From positions 14,422,513 to 14,486,512 of the forward strand of contig OZ038517.1 of NCBI GenBank assembly GCA_964036315.1: a DNA stretch of 64,000 nt. Direction: 5' to 3'. The notes beneath the pieces are model-generated. The model saw only the letters and a list, made by a program, of their open reading frames with translations. It had not been told where the DNA came from and did no database searches. This document shows positions 55,570 to 64,000 of this stretch, in pieces. Each line of letters opens with the position of its first letter. The stretch's first letter is position 1. Both the position numbers and the translations under genes were made by a program. The stretch is from Acanthosepion esculentum. Its lineage: Eukaryota > Mollusca > Cephalopoda > Sepiida > Sepiidae.

Positions 55570-56401
55570 AAACCTTTCTATTGAGTTTAAATATGTAATA
55601 TATTATGTTAGATTTTATGCAATAAACCTGGTACGTTAATGAATTGGTGTTTGGAAAAAATTCCAAGTTATATTTACATCATTATTAATATTTACATTAA
55701 CTATTAATATGTCTCTCTATTGGACATAAAGTGAGGGATTGGTTTTCTGTGGTAATTAAGTAATAAATTGATCCCCTACCCGAATAACTATACTATATTA
55801 GATTTTATTATGCAAGTCAATGTTATCACAATACAGTTGGTATGAAGCAAGTGATGTTGGAAATATTTTCAAGGTATATTTATACAGTAAATATTAATAT
55901 AAGTTTCAACTTAATGTAAGACAAATTTACGTTAAATATTAATGAATTTCTAATGGCCATTAAGTCGGGGATGATTTTTCTATTGTTATTAAGTAATAAA
56001 TTGATCCCTCATTTGAATTACTACATTATGTCCTGTTTTATTATCCAAGTCAATGTTTTCAAAATAAAATTGGTTTTAACCAGCCAAAGACATATTTACA
56101 TTAAATATTAATAAATTTATAATGGCCATTATATCGGGGATGAGTTTTCTATTGTTAATAAGTAATAAATTGATCCCCCATTTGAATTACTACATTATGT
56201 CAGATTTTAAGCAAGTCAATGTTTTCACAATAAAATTCATATTAAACAACTGACGCTATCAAAATTTCCAAGATATATTTATATAGTAAATATTCCATGT
56301 TGTGTTTAGTTTGTAATATCTGCTTTTTATTAGAAATATTTACAATGAATTATTTGGTGAAGTGTGATTTTAATATGCAACTCAAGGATTGCATATTGTA
56401 A

Positions 56402-56438
<37 letters not shown>

Positions 56439-56530
56439 CAGGTTGGAAAGAGAGCCCTGTGGCAGTTTTGACAGGATCGCTTCAAGAGTACGATTCCAAT
56501 ACTTATCGTAAAATATCCATTAACTTTTAA
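55570..56530 (+). repeat. second copy of the 169-bp array segment
   Basis: Three or four units of the 169-bp family, the earlier ones diverged, then the same tail as at 52130-52218, (TA)n, and GAGAGCCCTGTGGCAGTTTT. It parallels 51385-53720 but lacks the material between the (TA)n tracts. Confidence 0.88.
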
Positions 56531-56789
56531 GTTTTAATGTTCTTTTTTGTTTTCTTTGAAGATTATTTTATCAGAGTGGATGGATTTTTTTTACCATTTT
56601 TACTCTTTTAAAATAAAAGTCTCCATACATGTCAATGATAGCTTGTCCAGTTCTTATTGGGGAATTTCTCTCTCAGAGAGTCCCCTCGATCTGAATGATA
56701 GCACCCTGCTAATATTGAGCTTCTGCCAACCATAGTTCAGGAAAATCCTAAGCAAACTGTATGAGAATTAAAAAAAAAAAACAGCCCAA

Positions 56790-57190
56790 GAAAATGCTTA
56801 AATCATAAAACACCTTTATGGACTCCGAAAAGTGTCTAAACTTGGTCATCTGACTGCTTCTTGGCTCAACCAAAAAGTTGCCTTCTGCTCGTCATTGAAG
56901 AATAGACTTGTAACCAAACTTTCCTCAGGTAGAATCATTGCCAGAAACGAAAATTGGGTTTTCTATTATCATAGCCAACAAAAATGACAATGGTTAATAC
57001 GCACAGGAAAAGAAGCATCTATCTCCACACCAGGGCAACACTCGAGAAAAAGGTCATAAGTTGAGTTTTGGTGGGATATTAAAGGTCTCATCTGCAGGGC
57101 CGAATCATGACCTTTTGAGAGAGCTAAGCTAATGAAATTACCCACCCCCCTCCAGATGGAACTCATCATCTTTAACTTGCCTGCAACTGT
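56790..57190 (+). pseudogene. mariner-type transposase remnant
   Basis: Broken translation with the block order of a mariner transposase: KLGHLTASWLNQK, VTKLSSGRIIARNENWVFYY (equivalent of the TGDEKW region), a STPGQHSRKKV-like block and GLICRAES. Many stops. The first catalytic Asp position reads N. Assignment rests on order and spacing. Confidence 0.45.
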
Positions 57191-57540
57191 TTTGAATATT
57201 TTTCACTCGGGAGATATCTTAGTGATATTTACATAGCTTGAAGTGAACTTATTGCAAATACTTTAAATAAACTAGAATAGCTATCTTTTGTGTGTCAACA
57301 AAAATATTCTTTAAGAAATACCAATATTTTACTATTTATTGAAAGTCAAATTCAGTACATATTTCACCATAGGTGTAGTAAAAAAAAATAAAACAGATTT
57401 TTTCTAGCCAGCATTCTAAATATAAAACAACCAAAATAAATATTGGTTTGTCATATTGAAACTATTTAGAAGTTATAACATCTAGAAAATTAAAATCATT
57501 TTATAAAAGCGTGAGTGTTCCTAGGCTACAAACTACACTA
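57191..57540. other. nothing recognised
   Basis: AT-rich; no gene seen. Confidence 0.45.
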
Positions 57541-57544
57541 GATG

Positions 57545-57760
57545 AAAGGATAACCCATCTCTGGGCCCGTCTGCAGCCTATACGAGCCTAAAGGATAATC
57601 TAGCCCTGGGCCCCCAAGCTGTAGCCTATACTAGCCTAAAGGATAATCTAGCCCTGGGCCCAGGCTGTAGCCTATACTAGCCTAAAGGATAATCTAGCCC
57701 TGGGCCACAGGCTGTAGCATATACTAGCCTGAAGGATAATCTATCCTTGGGCTCCTGGTT
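57545..57760 (+). repeat. about 47-bp minisatellite, 4-5 copies
   Basis: CCTAAAGGATAATCTAGCCC followed by TGGGCC and GCTGTAGCCTATACTAG, with periods of 48, 46 and 47 bp. Confidence 0.92.
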
Positions 57761-57817
57761 GCATCCAATACTTCTGACGTTTATAGCACAAAGGATATTG
57801 CATGTAGAGAAGGCGAA

Positions 57818-58060
57818 ACAGTGGAGTAATGGATAGCGGCTCAGATTGAGAAATTGGAAGGTGGAGTTCAAATTCCAGTCACTGATGTGAATTGGGAAAG
57901 GTTTGAATCGTATTCTTCTCCCCTCAGCTATGGGTAAATAGTAGGACAGAGTGGGGTCTATATGAGTGGCAAGTGGTCTAGGAGAAGGAAACTCTGAATT
58001 CAAACCGGCCTGAAGAGGGTTGGACTCTGTCAGGCTATCTTGCCCAAGAAACAACACTCC
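57818..58060 (+). mobile_element. SINE family A with tRNA head
   Basis: The A-box-like TAATGGATAGCGGCTCAG and B-box-like GGAGTTCAAATTCCAG are correctly spaced. Then comes the body CAGCTATGGGTAAATAGTAG, a variant of the GGCAACTGGTCT block, and CTCTGAATTCAAACC. This is the copy with the clearest tRNA-derived promoter. Confidence 0.78.
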
Positions 58061-58254
58061 TACTGCAGTATATGAACCTGATTGCTCACAGGATTCATGA
58101 TCATTGTGCAGATTTAAATTTGAGACTTGGTTGCAATAGTTAATATTTACTGTAGATTACAAGAATATAAACAGCTCAGGTGTGTCTTATATACTTATGA
58201 ACACCTGTGAATTTTCCCAGATTTTTCTGAGAAGGTCATTGGTTGATTTGAGAT

Positions 58255-59925
58255 GGAATGACCCAGGTCCATTTAAAAATTGATGGTACCAAGATAAATG
58301 TAGAAAATTCTTGGAAAAAATCCTTTTTGAACAATACAGGTGACAACCAAAAAGCTTGGAACTAAAGCATATCTTCCCGAACGATGATGTTCCTTCATAT
58401 TCTGCAAAGCTTGCTATTCTTTATCTTGTTTCAAAGACTATTGTCCATCTTACCAAAAAGTAAATAAAAAAGGTTTCAAATTACTGTATTTTATCGCTTA
58501 CAAGATGCACCATTTTTCCCTGAAAAATATGTGTGCGTCTTTCAAGACAAATGTAAGGCAACGCCCAGGCTCAAGTAAGTTTGGACGGTCACCTAATTGG
58601 CTTGACTGATAGGGACGTGGATTTATATGCTGAGTCATTACACTATAATGCTAGCTATCTGTCAATTCAGCCCTTTATATGATGTAACCTCAGTACTTAG
58701 CTGTTACAAGTATTTCCAAGACTATAAACCTTCCTGGAGACGAGCCACAAGCTTAAACATACTCTGTTTACTAGCAGTGGCAGGAGCCTTTCTGCTCTTG
58801 ACTAGTACGTTATTGCCATAGAAACAAAATCAAACAAGTGATTAATGTAAACAATACATGGCACCAGCATGTGAGGGACGCATGGTGAATGTGTTGTTGT
58901 ATGAGAATGACTTTTTCTTTTCTTAGACATTTCTTTCCAATATTAGGGTGCATCTTCCAAGCTGTCTTGTAAGGCAGAAAATACAGTATTTGAAATTAAA
59001 CATACTCTGTTTACTAGCAGTGGCAGGAGCCTTTCTGCTCTTGACTAGTACGTTATTGCCATAGAAACAAAATCAAACAAGTGATTAATGTAAACAATAC
59101 ATGGCACCAGTATGTGAGGGACGCATGGTGAATGTGTTGTTGTATGAGAATGACTTTTTCTTTTCTTAGACATTTCTTTCCAATATTTGGGTGCATCTTC
59201 CAAGCTGTCTTGTAAGGCAGAAAATACAGTATTTGAAATTAAACATACTCTGTTTACTAGCAGCGGCAGGAGCCTTTCTGCTCTTGACTAGTATGTCATT
59301 GCCATAGAAACAAAATCAAACAAGTGATTAATGTAAACAATACATGGCACCAGTATGTGAGGGACGCATGGTGAATGTGTTGTTATATGAGAATGACTTT
59401 TTCTTTTCTTAGACATTTCTTTCCAATATTAGGGTGCATCTTCCAAGCTGTCTTGTAAGGCAGAAAATACAGTATTTGAAATTAAACATACTCTGTTTAC
59501 TAGCAGCGGCAGGAGCCTTTCTGCTCTTGACTAGTATGTCATTGCTATAGAAACAAAATCAAACGAGTGATTAATGTATACAATACATGGCACCAGTATG
59601 TGAGGGACGCATGGTGAATGTGTTGTTATATGAGAATGACTTTTTTTATCTTAGAAATTTCTTTCCAATATTAGGGTGCTTCTTCCAAGCCGCAGTGTCT
59701 TGTAAGACAGAAAATACAGTAACAGAAGGATCACTGGTCTCCCCAGATATTAATCCAATAGAAAACTTGTGATCTATTATTGAAAGTGATGCCTATGAGA
59801 ATGGAAAACAATCTTTGAGCAAAAATGATTATCTGGGAAGCAGTAAAAACTCTTGTAAATAATGTTAATGTCGAAATCAAAGAGCGAAAGGCTGATAAAG
59901 ATCAGAGAATGTCATAGAAATCATA
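58255..59925 (+). pseudogene. Tc1-like transposase remnant, split by a MITE
   Basis: The upstream piece (58255-58450) reads in broken frames GPFKN, IDGT, FLEKILFEQY and a FPNDDVPSYSAKL block at the place of the Tc1 QQDNDPKHT motif. The downstream piece (59735-59925) reads SPDINPIENL, SIIESDAYENGKQSLSKND. The SPD-NPIENLW region is the Tc1 third-Asp motif. The two parts are separated by the repeat-bearing MITE at 58482-59721. Confidence 0.65.
58482..59721 (+). mobile_element. MITE with an internal 243-bp x4 tandem
   Basis: The ends are inverted: TACTGTATTTTATCGCTTAC then AAGATGCACC at the left, GGTGCTTCTTCCAAGC...TACAGTA at the right. Units starting AAACATACTCTGTTTACTAG occur at 58755, 58998, 59241 and 59484 (period 243). 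Each ends with a full copy of the right terminus. Units are almost identical. No coding capacity. Confidence 0.85.
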
Positions 59926-60289
59926 TCAAAGACGGTGTTGTATTGATCGAATATGAGCCTACGGCTGACATCTTTTGGACTTATTTACAAATCAAAATTT
60001 ATAACGCATTTAATTTGTTGACTTCATAAAATCTGACAATCAGAAATTAAGTGCTTTAGCAATATTTTCGATAGGGTTGGACATAAGCTGGAACACGCAT
60101 AATTATAGGGTCGATCTGTTGAAGATTCTCCCAACATTCATTGGTTAATAGTCCTCCTCCTTTTGAAAACAGACTTGCAGAATAAAATCTGATGTGGTGT
60201 ATATACAAAATAAAATCAGTGAAGTCATGTGACAATTTCTTTTGTATAGTGCTGAGATAGTGTAAGAGAACGCAATAATGATTATATGT
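59926..60289. other. nothing recognised
   Basis: No gene. The 91-codon minus-strand frame has no family signature. Confidence 0.45.
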
Positions 60290-61060
60290 TGGGTAACTGG
60301 TTACTAACCAACACTCTAAACCAGACATCATTTATGGTTTACTAAGCTTAGTCTGGCACAAGGCTATATAAAATGAGCACCTTGTGAAGATTAAATTTAG
60401 TATGCTACTAAATTGTTTACTAGCCAACACTATAGCAGACGCCATTAATGGTTTACCAAGTTAAGCTTCGTCTGGCACAAGGCCATAGAAATACACACCT
60501 TGTAGAGATTAAATTTAGTATGCTACTTAATTCGTTACTAACCAGTAGTCTATACCAGACACCATTAGGTTTACAAAGTTAAGCTTAGTCTGGCACAAGG
60601 CCATAGAAAATGAGCTTATTGTGAAGATTAAATTTAGTATGCTACTTAACTGGTCATTTAAACTATACTCTATACCAGACACTATTAAAGGTTTACCAAA
60701 TTAAGCTTAGTCTGACACAAGGCCATAGAAAATGAGCACCCAGTAATGTCCTCTGTAAAATCCAGCATTATAAAAAAACAAAAAAATCTTGTATTAAATA
60801 AAAGGTTCATAAAAATATGAATTTATTATAGGGTTGTATTTATGACCCATTAATTCTCAATATTCCCAAAATGGGACAGGTAAGCATCAAGCTTAGTCTG
60901 GCATAAGGCCCAAAAATGAGCACCCTGTAAAGATTGAATTTACTGTGCTAGTTAATTGGTTTGCAAGATATGCTAACTAGCCAATGCTATATACATTTAT
61001 GATATTAAATAGTTATCAAGTGCAGTCTGACACAAGGTCACTAGAATGAAGCATTGGTAG
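60290..61060 (-). repeat. about 119-bp array built from SINE B tails
   Basis: CTGGCACAAGG recurs at spacings of 119, 118 and 122 bp, then more loosely to about 61.06 kb. On the minus strand each unit reads GGTGCTCATTTT, CCTTGTGCCAGACTAAGCTT, equivalent to the SINE B tail GTGCTCCATACTTT...CCTTGTGCCACATCTAAGC. The last two units are diverged. Confidence 0.82.
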
Positions 61061-61069
61061 TCATGTTCT

Positions 61070-61764
61070 GTTATTCGACTTTCAAAGATGTCTAATGAAA
61101 ATTACCAATTAAAATTTCTTCTTCTGTGAAATAAATGCAGAGAAAAAAAATACGAGTTTTCAAAAAAAAAAAAAAAAAAAATAAAGGGTTCTATCAGAGA
61201 GCACATTGTTTTGTTTTCAGAATGGGCATTAGGATGCAAAATGCAAGCCTCCAAATTTAAGGCATGATTAGGTCAAAGCCTTGCTAAACTGGTGTTTGTT
61301 TTTTTGTTATCAAAAAGAAAACCTTTTCAGCCCAGAAAAAAAAAGAAAAAGCAAAAAGAAAAAAAACCATTGTGAATTGGTGGCTTCCGGAGATAACGGG
61401 TGGGTCAAACTTTCTGACACTTATTTGTGCAGGTTTCTCAGTTGTTGTTTGACAATACTGAACACATCATCCTTTGGCCGCACCATTGTTGTCGCTCGTG
61501 TTCGCACAATTTCACTCTGCAAAGAATAAGAGAAAAATTCAAAGTGCAAAATTAACACCCCAATATCATTTTGTTTATATTTTTCTGTTTTGATTCCAAT
61601 TTCTCTCGGTTGGTTTGCATTTCCATTCGTCCCTATGTCTCTCGGTCAGTTCGCATATCTATTTGACTGCATTTGTCTCAGCTGATTTGCATATCCATTC
61701 ATATATCTATTTCTCTCAAATGGATGGGGATGCAAATGTTTGCATCTAGACTAAAGTACAGACA
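61070..61764. other. A-rich, no gene
   Basis: Several A-runs, then GTYTCTCGGTYRGTTYGCAT-type short repeats at 61590-61700. Confidence 0.45.
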
Positions 61765-62213
61765 AGACCAATGTTTGCCTATGGTCTCATGTATAAAGAC
61801 CAATGTTTAACTATAGTCTCATGTATAAAGATCAATGTTTACCTATAGTCTCATGTATAAAGATCAATGTTTACCTATAGTCTCATGTATAAAGATCAAT
61901 GTTTACCTATAGTCTCATGTATAAAGATCAATGTTTACCTAGAGTCTCATGTATAAAGACCAATGTTTACCTAGAGTCTCATGTATAAAGGCCAATGTTT
62001 ACCTATGATCTCATGTATAAAGACCAATGTTTACCTCCGGTCTCATGTATAAAAACCAATGTTTACCTACAGTCTCATGTATAAAGACCAATGTTTACCT
62101 CTGGTCTCGTGTATAAAGACCAATGTTTACCTACAGTCTCATGTATAAAGACCAATGTTTACCTATAGTCTCATGTATAAAGACCAATGTCTGCCTATGG
62201 TCTCAAGTATAAA
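61765..62213 (+). repeat. 32-bp minisatellite, 14 copies
   Basis: Exact 32-bp units: AGAYCAATGTTTACCTATAG then TCTCATGTATAA, with low divergence. Confidence 0.95.
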
Positions 62214-62529
62214 CACAACCATTGTTTGTCTACAGTTGAAATAATAAAAAAAAGCAACTGACATTAAATAACCTAAGGGTTGATATATTGGAAAATTCTC
62301 CAACCCAACTATTTTGTATATGCAACCAAGAAAGTATGAAGCACTTCATTTTATAATAGGCTTACATTCTATAAAATGAAATCCATCTAAACCCGTCTGT
62401 ATGCATTTCTTATATATTCCATAAATTAATTAGTTTATTTTAGGTAAGACGGGGTGTCCGTAAAGTCTCTTTACAGTTTAGAAAATACATTACGAAGGCA
62501 ATTGATGAGAGATCTTAGTCATCGGTAGT

Positions 62530-63300
62530 TATCAAAGTTTTTAATTACATTGCATTTGTGTAATTCAGGTATCCTGATGATGAAAGAGGTACTGATAAAG
62601 ATGGCTAGACATCCGATTCCTTCAAGATGGGATCGAACTCAATCAGATGTCTAGCTATAATATTTTTAATCACATTGCATTTGTGTAATTCAGGTATCCT
62701 GATGATGAAAGAGGTACTGATAAAGATGGCTAGACATCCGATTCCTTCAAGATGGGATCGAACTCAATCAGATGTCTAGCTATAATATTTTTAATCACAT
62801 TGCATTTGTGTAATTCAGGTATCCTGATGATGAAAGAGGTACTGATAAAGATGGCTAGACATCCGATTCCTTCAAGATGGGATCGAACTCAATCAGATGT
62901 CTAGCTATAATATTTTTAATCACATTGCATTTGTGTAATTCAGGTATCCTGATGATGAAAGAGGTACTGATAAAGATGGCTAGACATCCGATTCCTTCAA
63001 GATGGGATCGAACTCAATCAGATGTCTAGCTATAATATTTTTAATCACATTGCATTTGTGTAATTCAGGTATCCTGATGATGAAAGAGGTACTGATAAAG
63101 ATGGCTAGACATCCGATTCCTTCAAGATGGGATCGAACTCAATCAGATGTCTAGCTATAATATTTTTAATCACATTGCATTTGTGTAATTCAGGTATCCT
63201 GATGATGAAAGAGGTACTGATAAAGATGGCTAGACATCCGATTCCTTCAAGCTGGGATCGAACTCAATCGGATGTCTAGCTATATTTATCCGTAATTCAG
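62530..63300 (+). repeat. 125-bp tandem array inside the transposon
   Basis: ATCCTGATGATGAAAGAGG recurs at 62571, 62696, 62821, 62946, 63071 and 63196 (period exactly 125). Half of each unit (TTTTTAATCACATTGC...GGTACTGATAAAG) is also the unique transposon sequence at 63325-63395. The other half is an insert with a hairpin, GCTAGACATCCGATT and AATCAGATGTCTAGC. In the last unit this hairpin pairs perfectly (AATCGGATGTCTAGC). Confidence 0.93.
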
Positions 63301-63394
63301 ATTTGTTCTATGTACTCAGTAGTTATCAAAGTTTTTAATCACATAGCATCTGTGCATTTCAGGTCTCCTGATGATGAAAGGGGTACTGATAAAG

Positions 63395-63668
63395 GAACCC
63401 CAAACATTTCCAAAGGGACGGTCCAATTCCATGGCCACCTCATTCACCAGATATCATTCCCCCGGACTCCTTTCCATGGGGTTATGTTAAAGATCTTGTG
63501 TACTGAACAAAGATACGGGACATCGCTGTTCTGAAGCAAAAGATCCCTGATGCCATTGCCACCATTGACGAGGCTATGCTACAGCGAACACGGCAGGAAA
63601 TCGTGTACTGTATTCATGTGCTTCGTGCAACTAATGGTAGCCAAATAGAGGCAGATGAAATTAGTTAA
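63395..63668 (+). pseudogene. mariner-type transposase C-terminus
   Basis: Reads IPWPPHSPDI, FPWGYVKDLVY, stop, TKIRDIAVLKQKIPDAIATI, DEAMLQRTRQEI, VLRATNGSQIE and a stop at about 63668. The SPDI...D.F.WGYVKD motif (here PPDSF) carries the third catalytic Asp in this transposase group. Internal stop and lost N-terminus make it dead. Confidence 0.78.
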
Positions 63669-63783
63669 AAAAAACTTCAATATTTATTCATCATTTTGTA
63701 ACAATTTCCACAGATTTGTATGCTCATTTGCTTTCGTGATACATTTTTTTTTTTAAATTATAAAGAGACTTTGTGGACACTGT

Positions 63784-64000
63784 ATATCACACATCAAGTA
63801 CTGGTGCTTATATATATATATATATATAATTTAAAATATGTATTCAATATATTTTTTAAGTAATAATATTATGATATTATGTGTATCAAGCACTGTTTTC
63901 TAAAAATAAATGCTAAAGAGCTGTGGATTATAAATGTGACTGTTCTTTTTATATATATATATATATATATGCACGTGTTTATCGTTGCTTGGATATCATC
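63784..64000. other. AT-rich end of window
   Basis: Short (TA)n at about 63811 and 63951; nothing else seen. Confidence 0.6.

Larger units (their letters stand above)
62447..63783 (+). mobile_element. mariner-like transposon remnant with TIRs
   Basis: The left end GGGGTGTCCGTAAAGTCTCT then TTACAG and the inverted right end CAGTGTCCACAAAGTCTCTT bracket the segment. Only the transposase C-terminus survives. The rest is replaced by a 125-bp tandem array. Confidence 0.8.

Noticed and set aside
62571..63215. CTGATGATGAAAG in each 125-bp unit as a hammerhead
   Set aside because: GAAA follows CTGATGA after one base, leaving no room for stem II.
62530..63300. CRISPR-like array of 125-bp units
   Set aside because: The whole unit repeats, spacers are identical, and it lies inside a transposon remnant.

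Overview
This is an animal genomic window with no host protein gene that I can support. The longest open frames are not genes. The 990-codon frame at 39.2-42.2 kb is the antisense of a 5S rRNA-derived tandem array. The 706- and 679-codon frames at 45.0-47.1 kb are two readings of a 60-bp satellite. The coding traces that do look real are transposases (mariner and Tc1 types) and 3' ends of non-LTR retrotransposon reverse transcriptases. Very dense (TA)n, (CA)n and (GA)n tracts, many tRNA-headed SINE families and AT-rich spacers suggest a mollusc, most likely a coleoid cephalopod such as an octopus. That assignment is inference from repeat style, not a match to a reference.

Layout. 0-5.4 kb: minisatellites, a foldback, a 235-bp solo LTR, a SINE and two LINE ends. 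5.6-8.3 kb: SINEs and a 1.45-kb element with long inverted ends. 8.3-13.5 kb: pyrimidine tracts, LTR-like promoters and a 372-bp tandem triplet. 13.7-17.2 kb: dead mariner, LINE pieces and an RTE-like RT end. 17.7-18.8 kb: a 1.12-kb solo LTR with three internal 270-bp units; a truncated inverted copy lies at 26.3-27.0 kb after 2 kb of polypurine. 19.1-22.5 kb: pogo-like MITEs, a 1.5-kb foldback and long (TA)n tracts. 27.2-28.9 kb: an almost intact mariner with a nested insertion. 30-34.6 kb: a SINE-derived 128-bp array split by a solo LTR, LINE ends, and a SINE with a CpG-rich body. 35.9-48.8 kb: a series of foldbacks between (TA)n tracts, the 5S-derived array and the 60-bp satellite. 49-64 kb: two copies of a 169-bp array, SINEs, a Tc1 remnant split by a MITE with a 243-bp tandem core, and a mariner remnant invaded by a 125-bp array.

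Two themes stand out. First, several unrelated repeat families carry hammerhead-ribozyme-like cores (CTGANGA, stem II, GAAA, short stem III, UH), and in several copies the flanking stem I can pair, with one paired substitution between two SINE copies. Second, tandem arrays here repeatedly grow out of dispersed elements: 5S genes, SINE tails, MITE cores and a transposase segment. All coordinates and pairings were worked out by eye. Boundaries of decayed elements are approximate.
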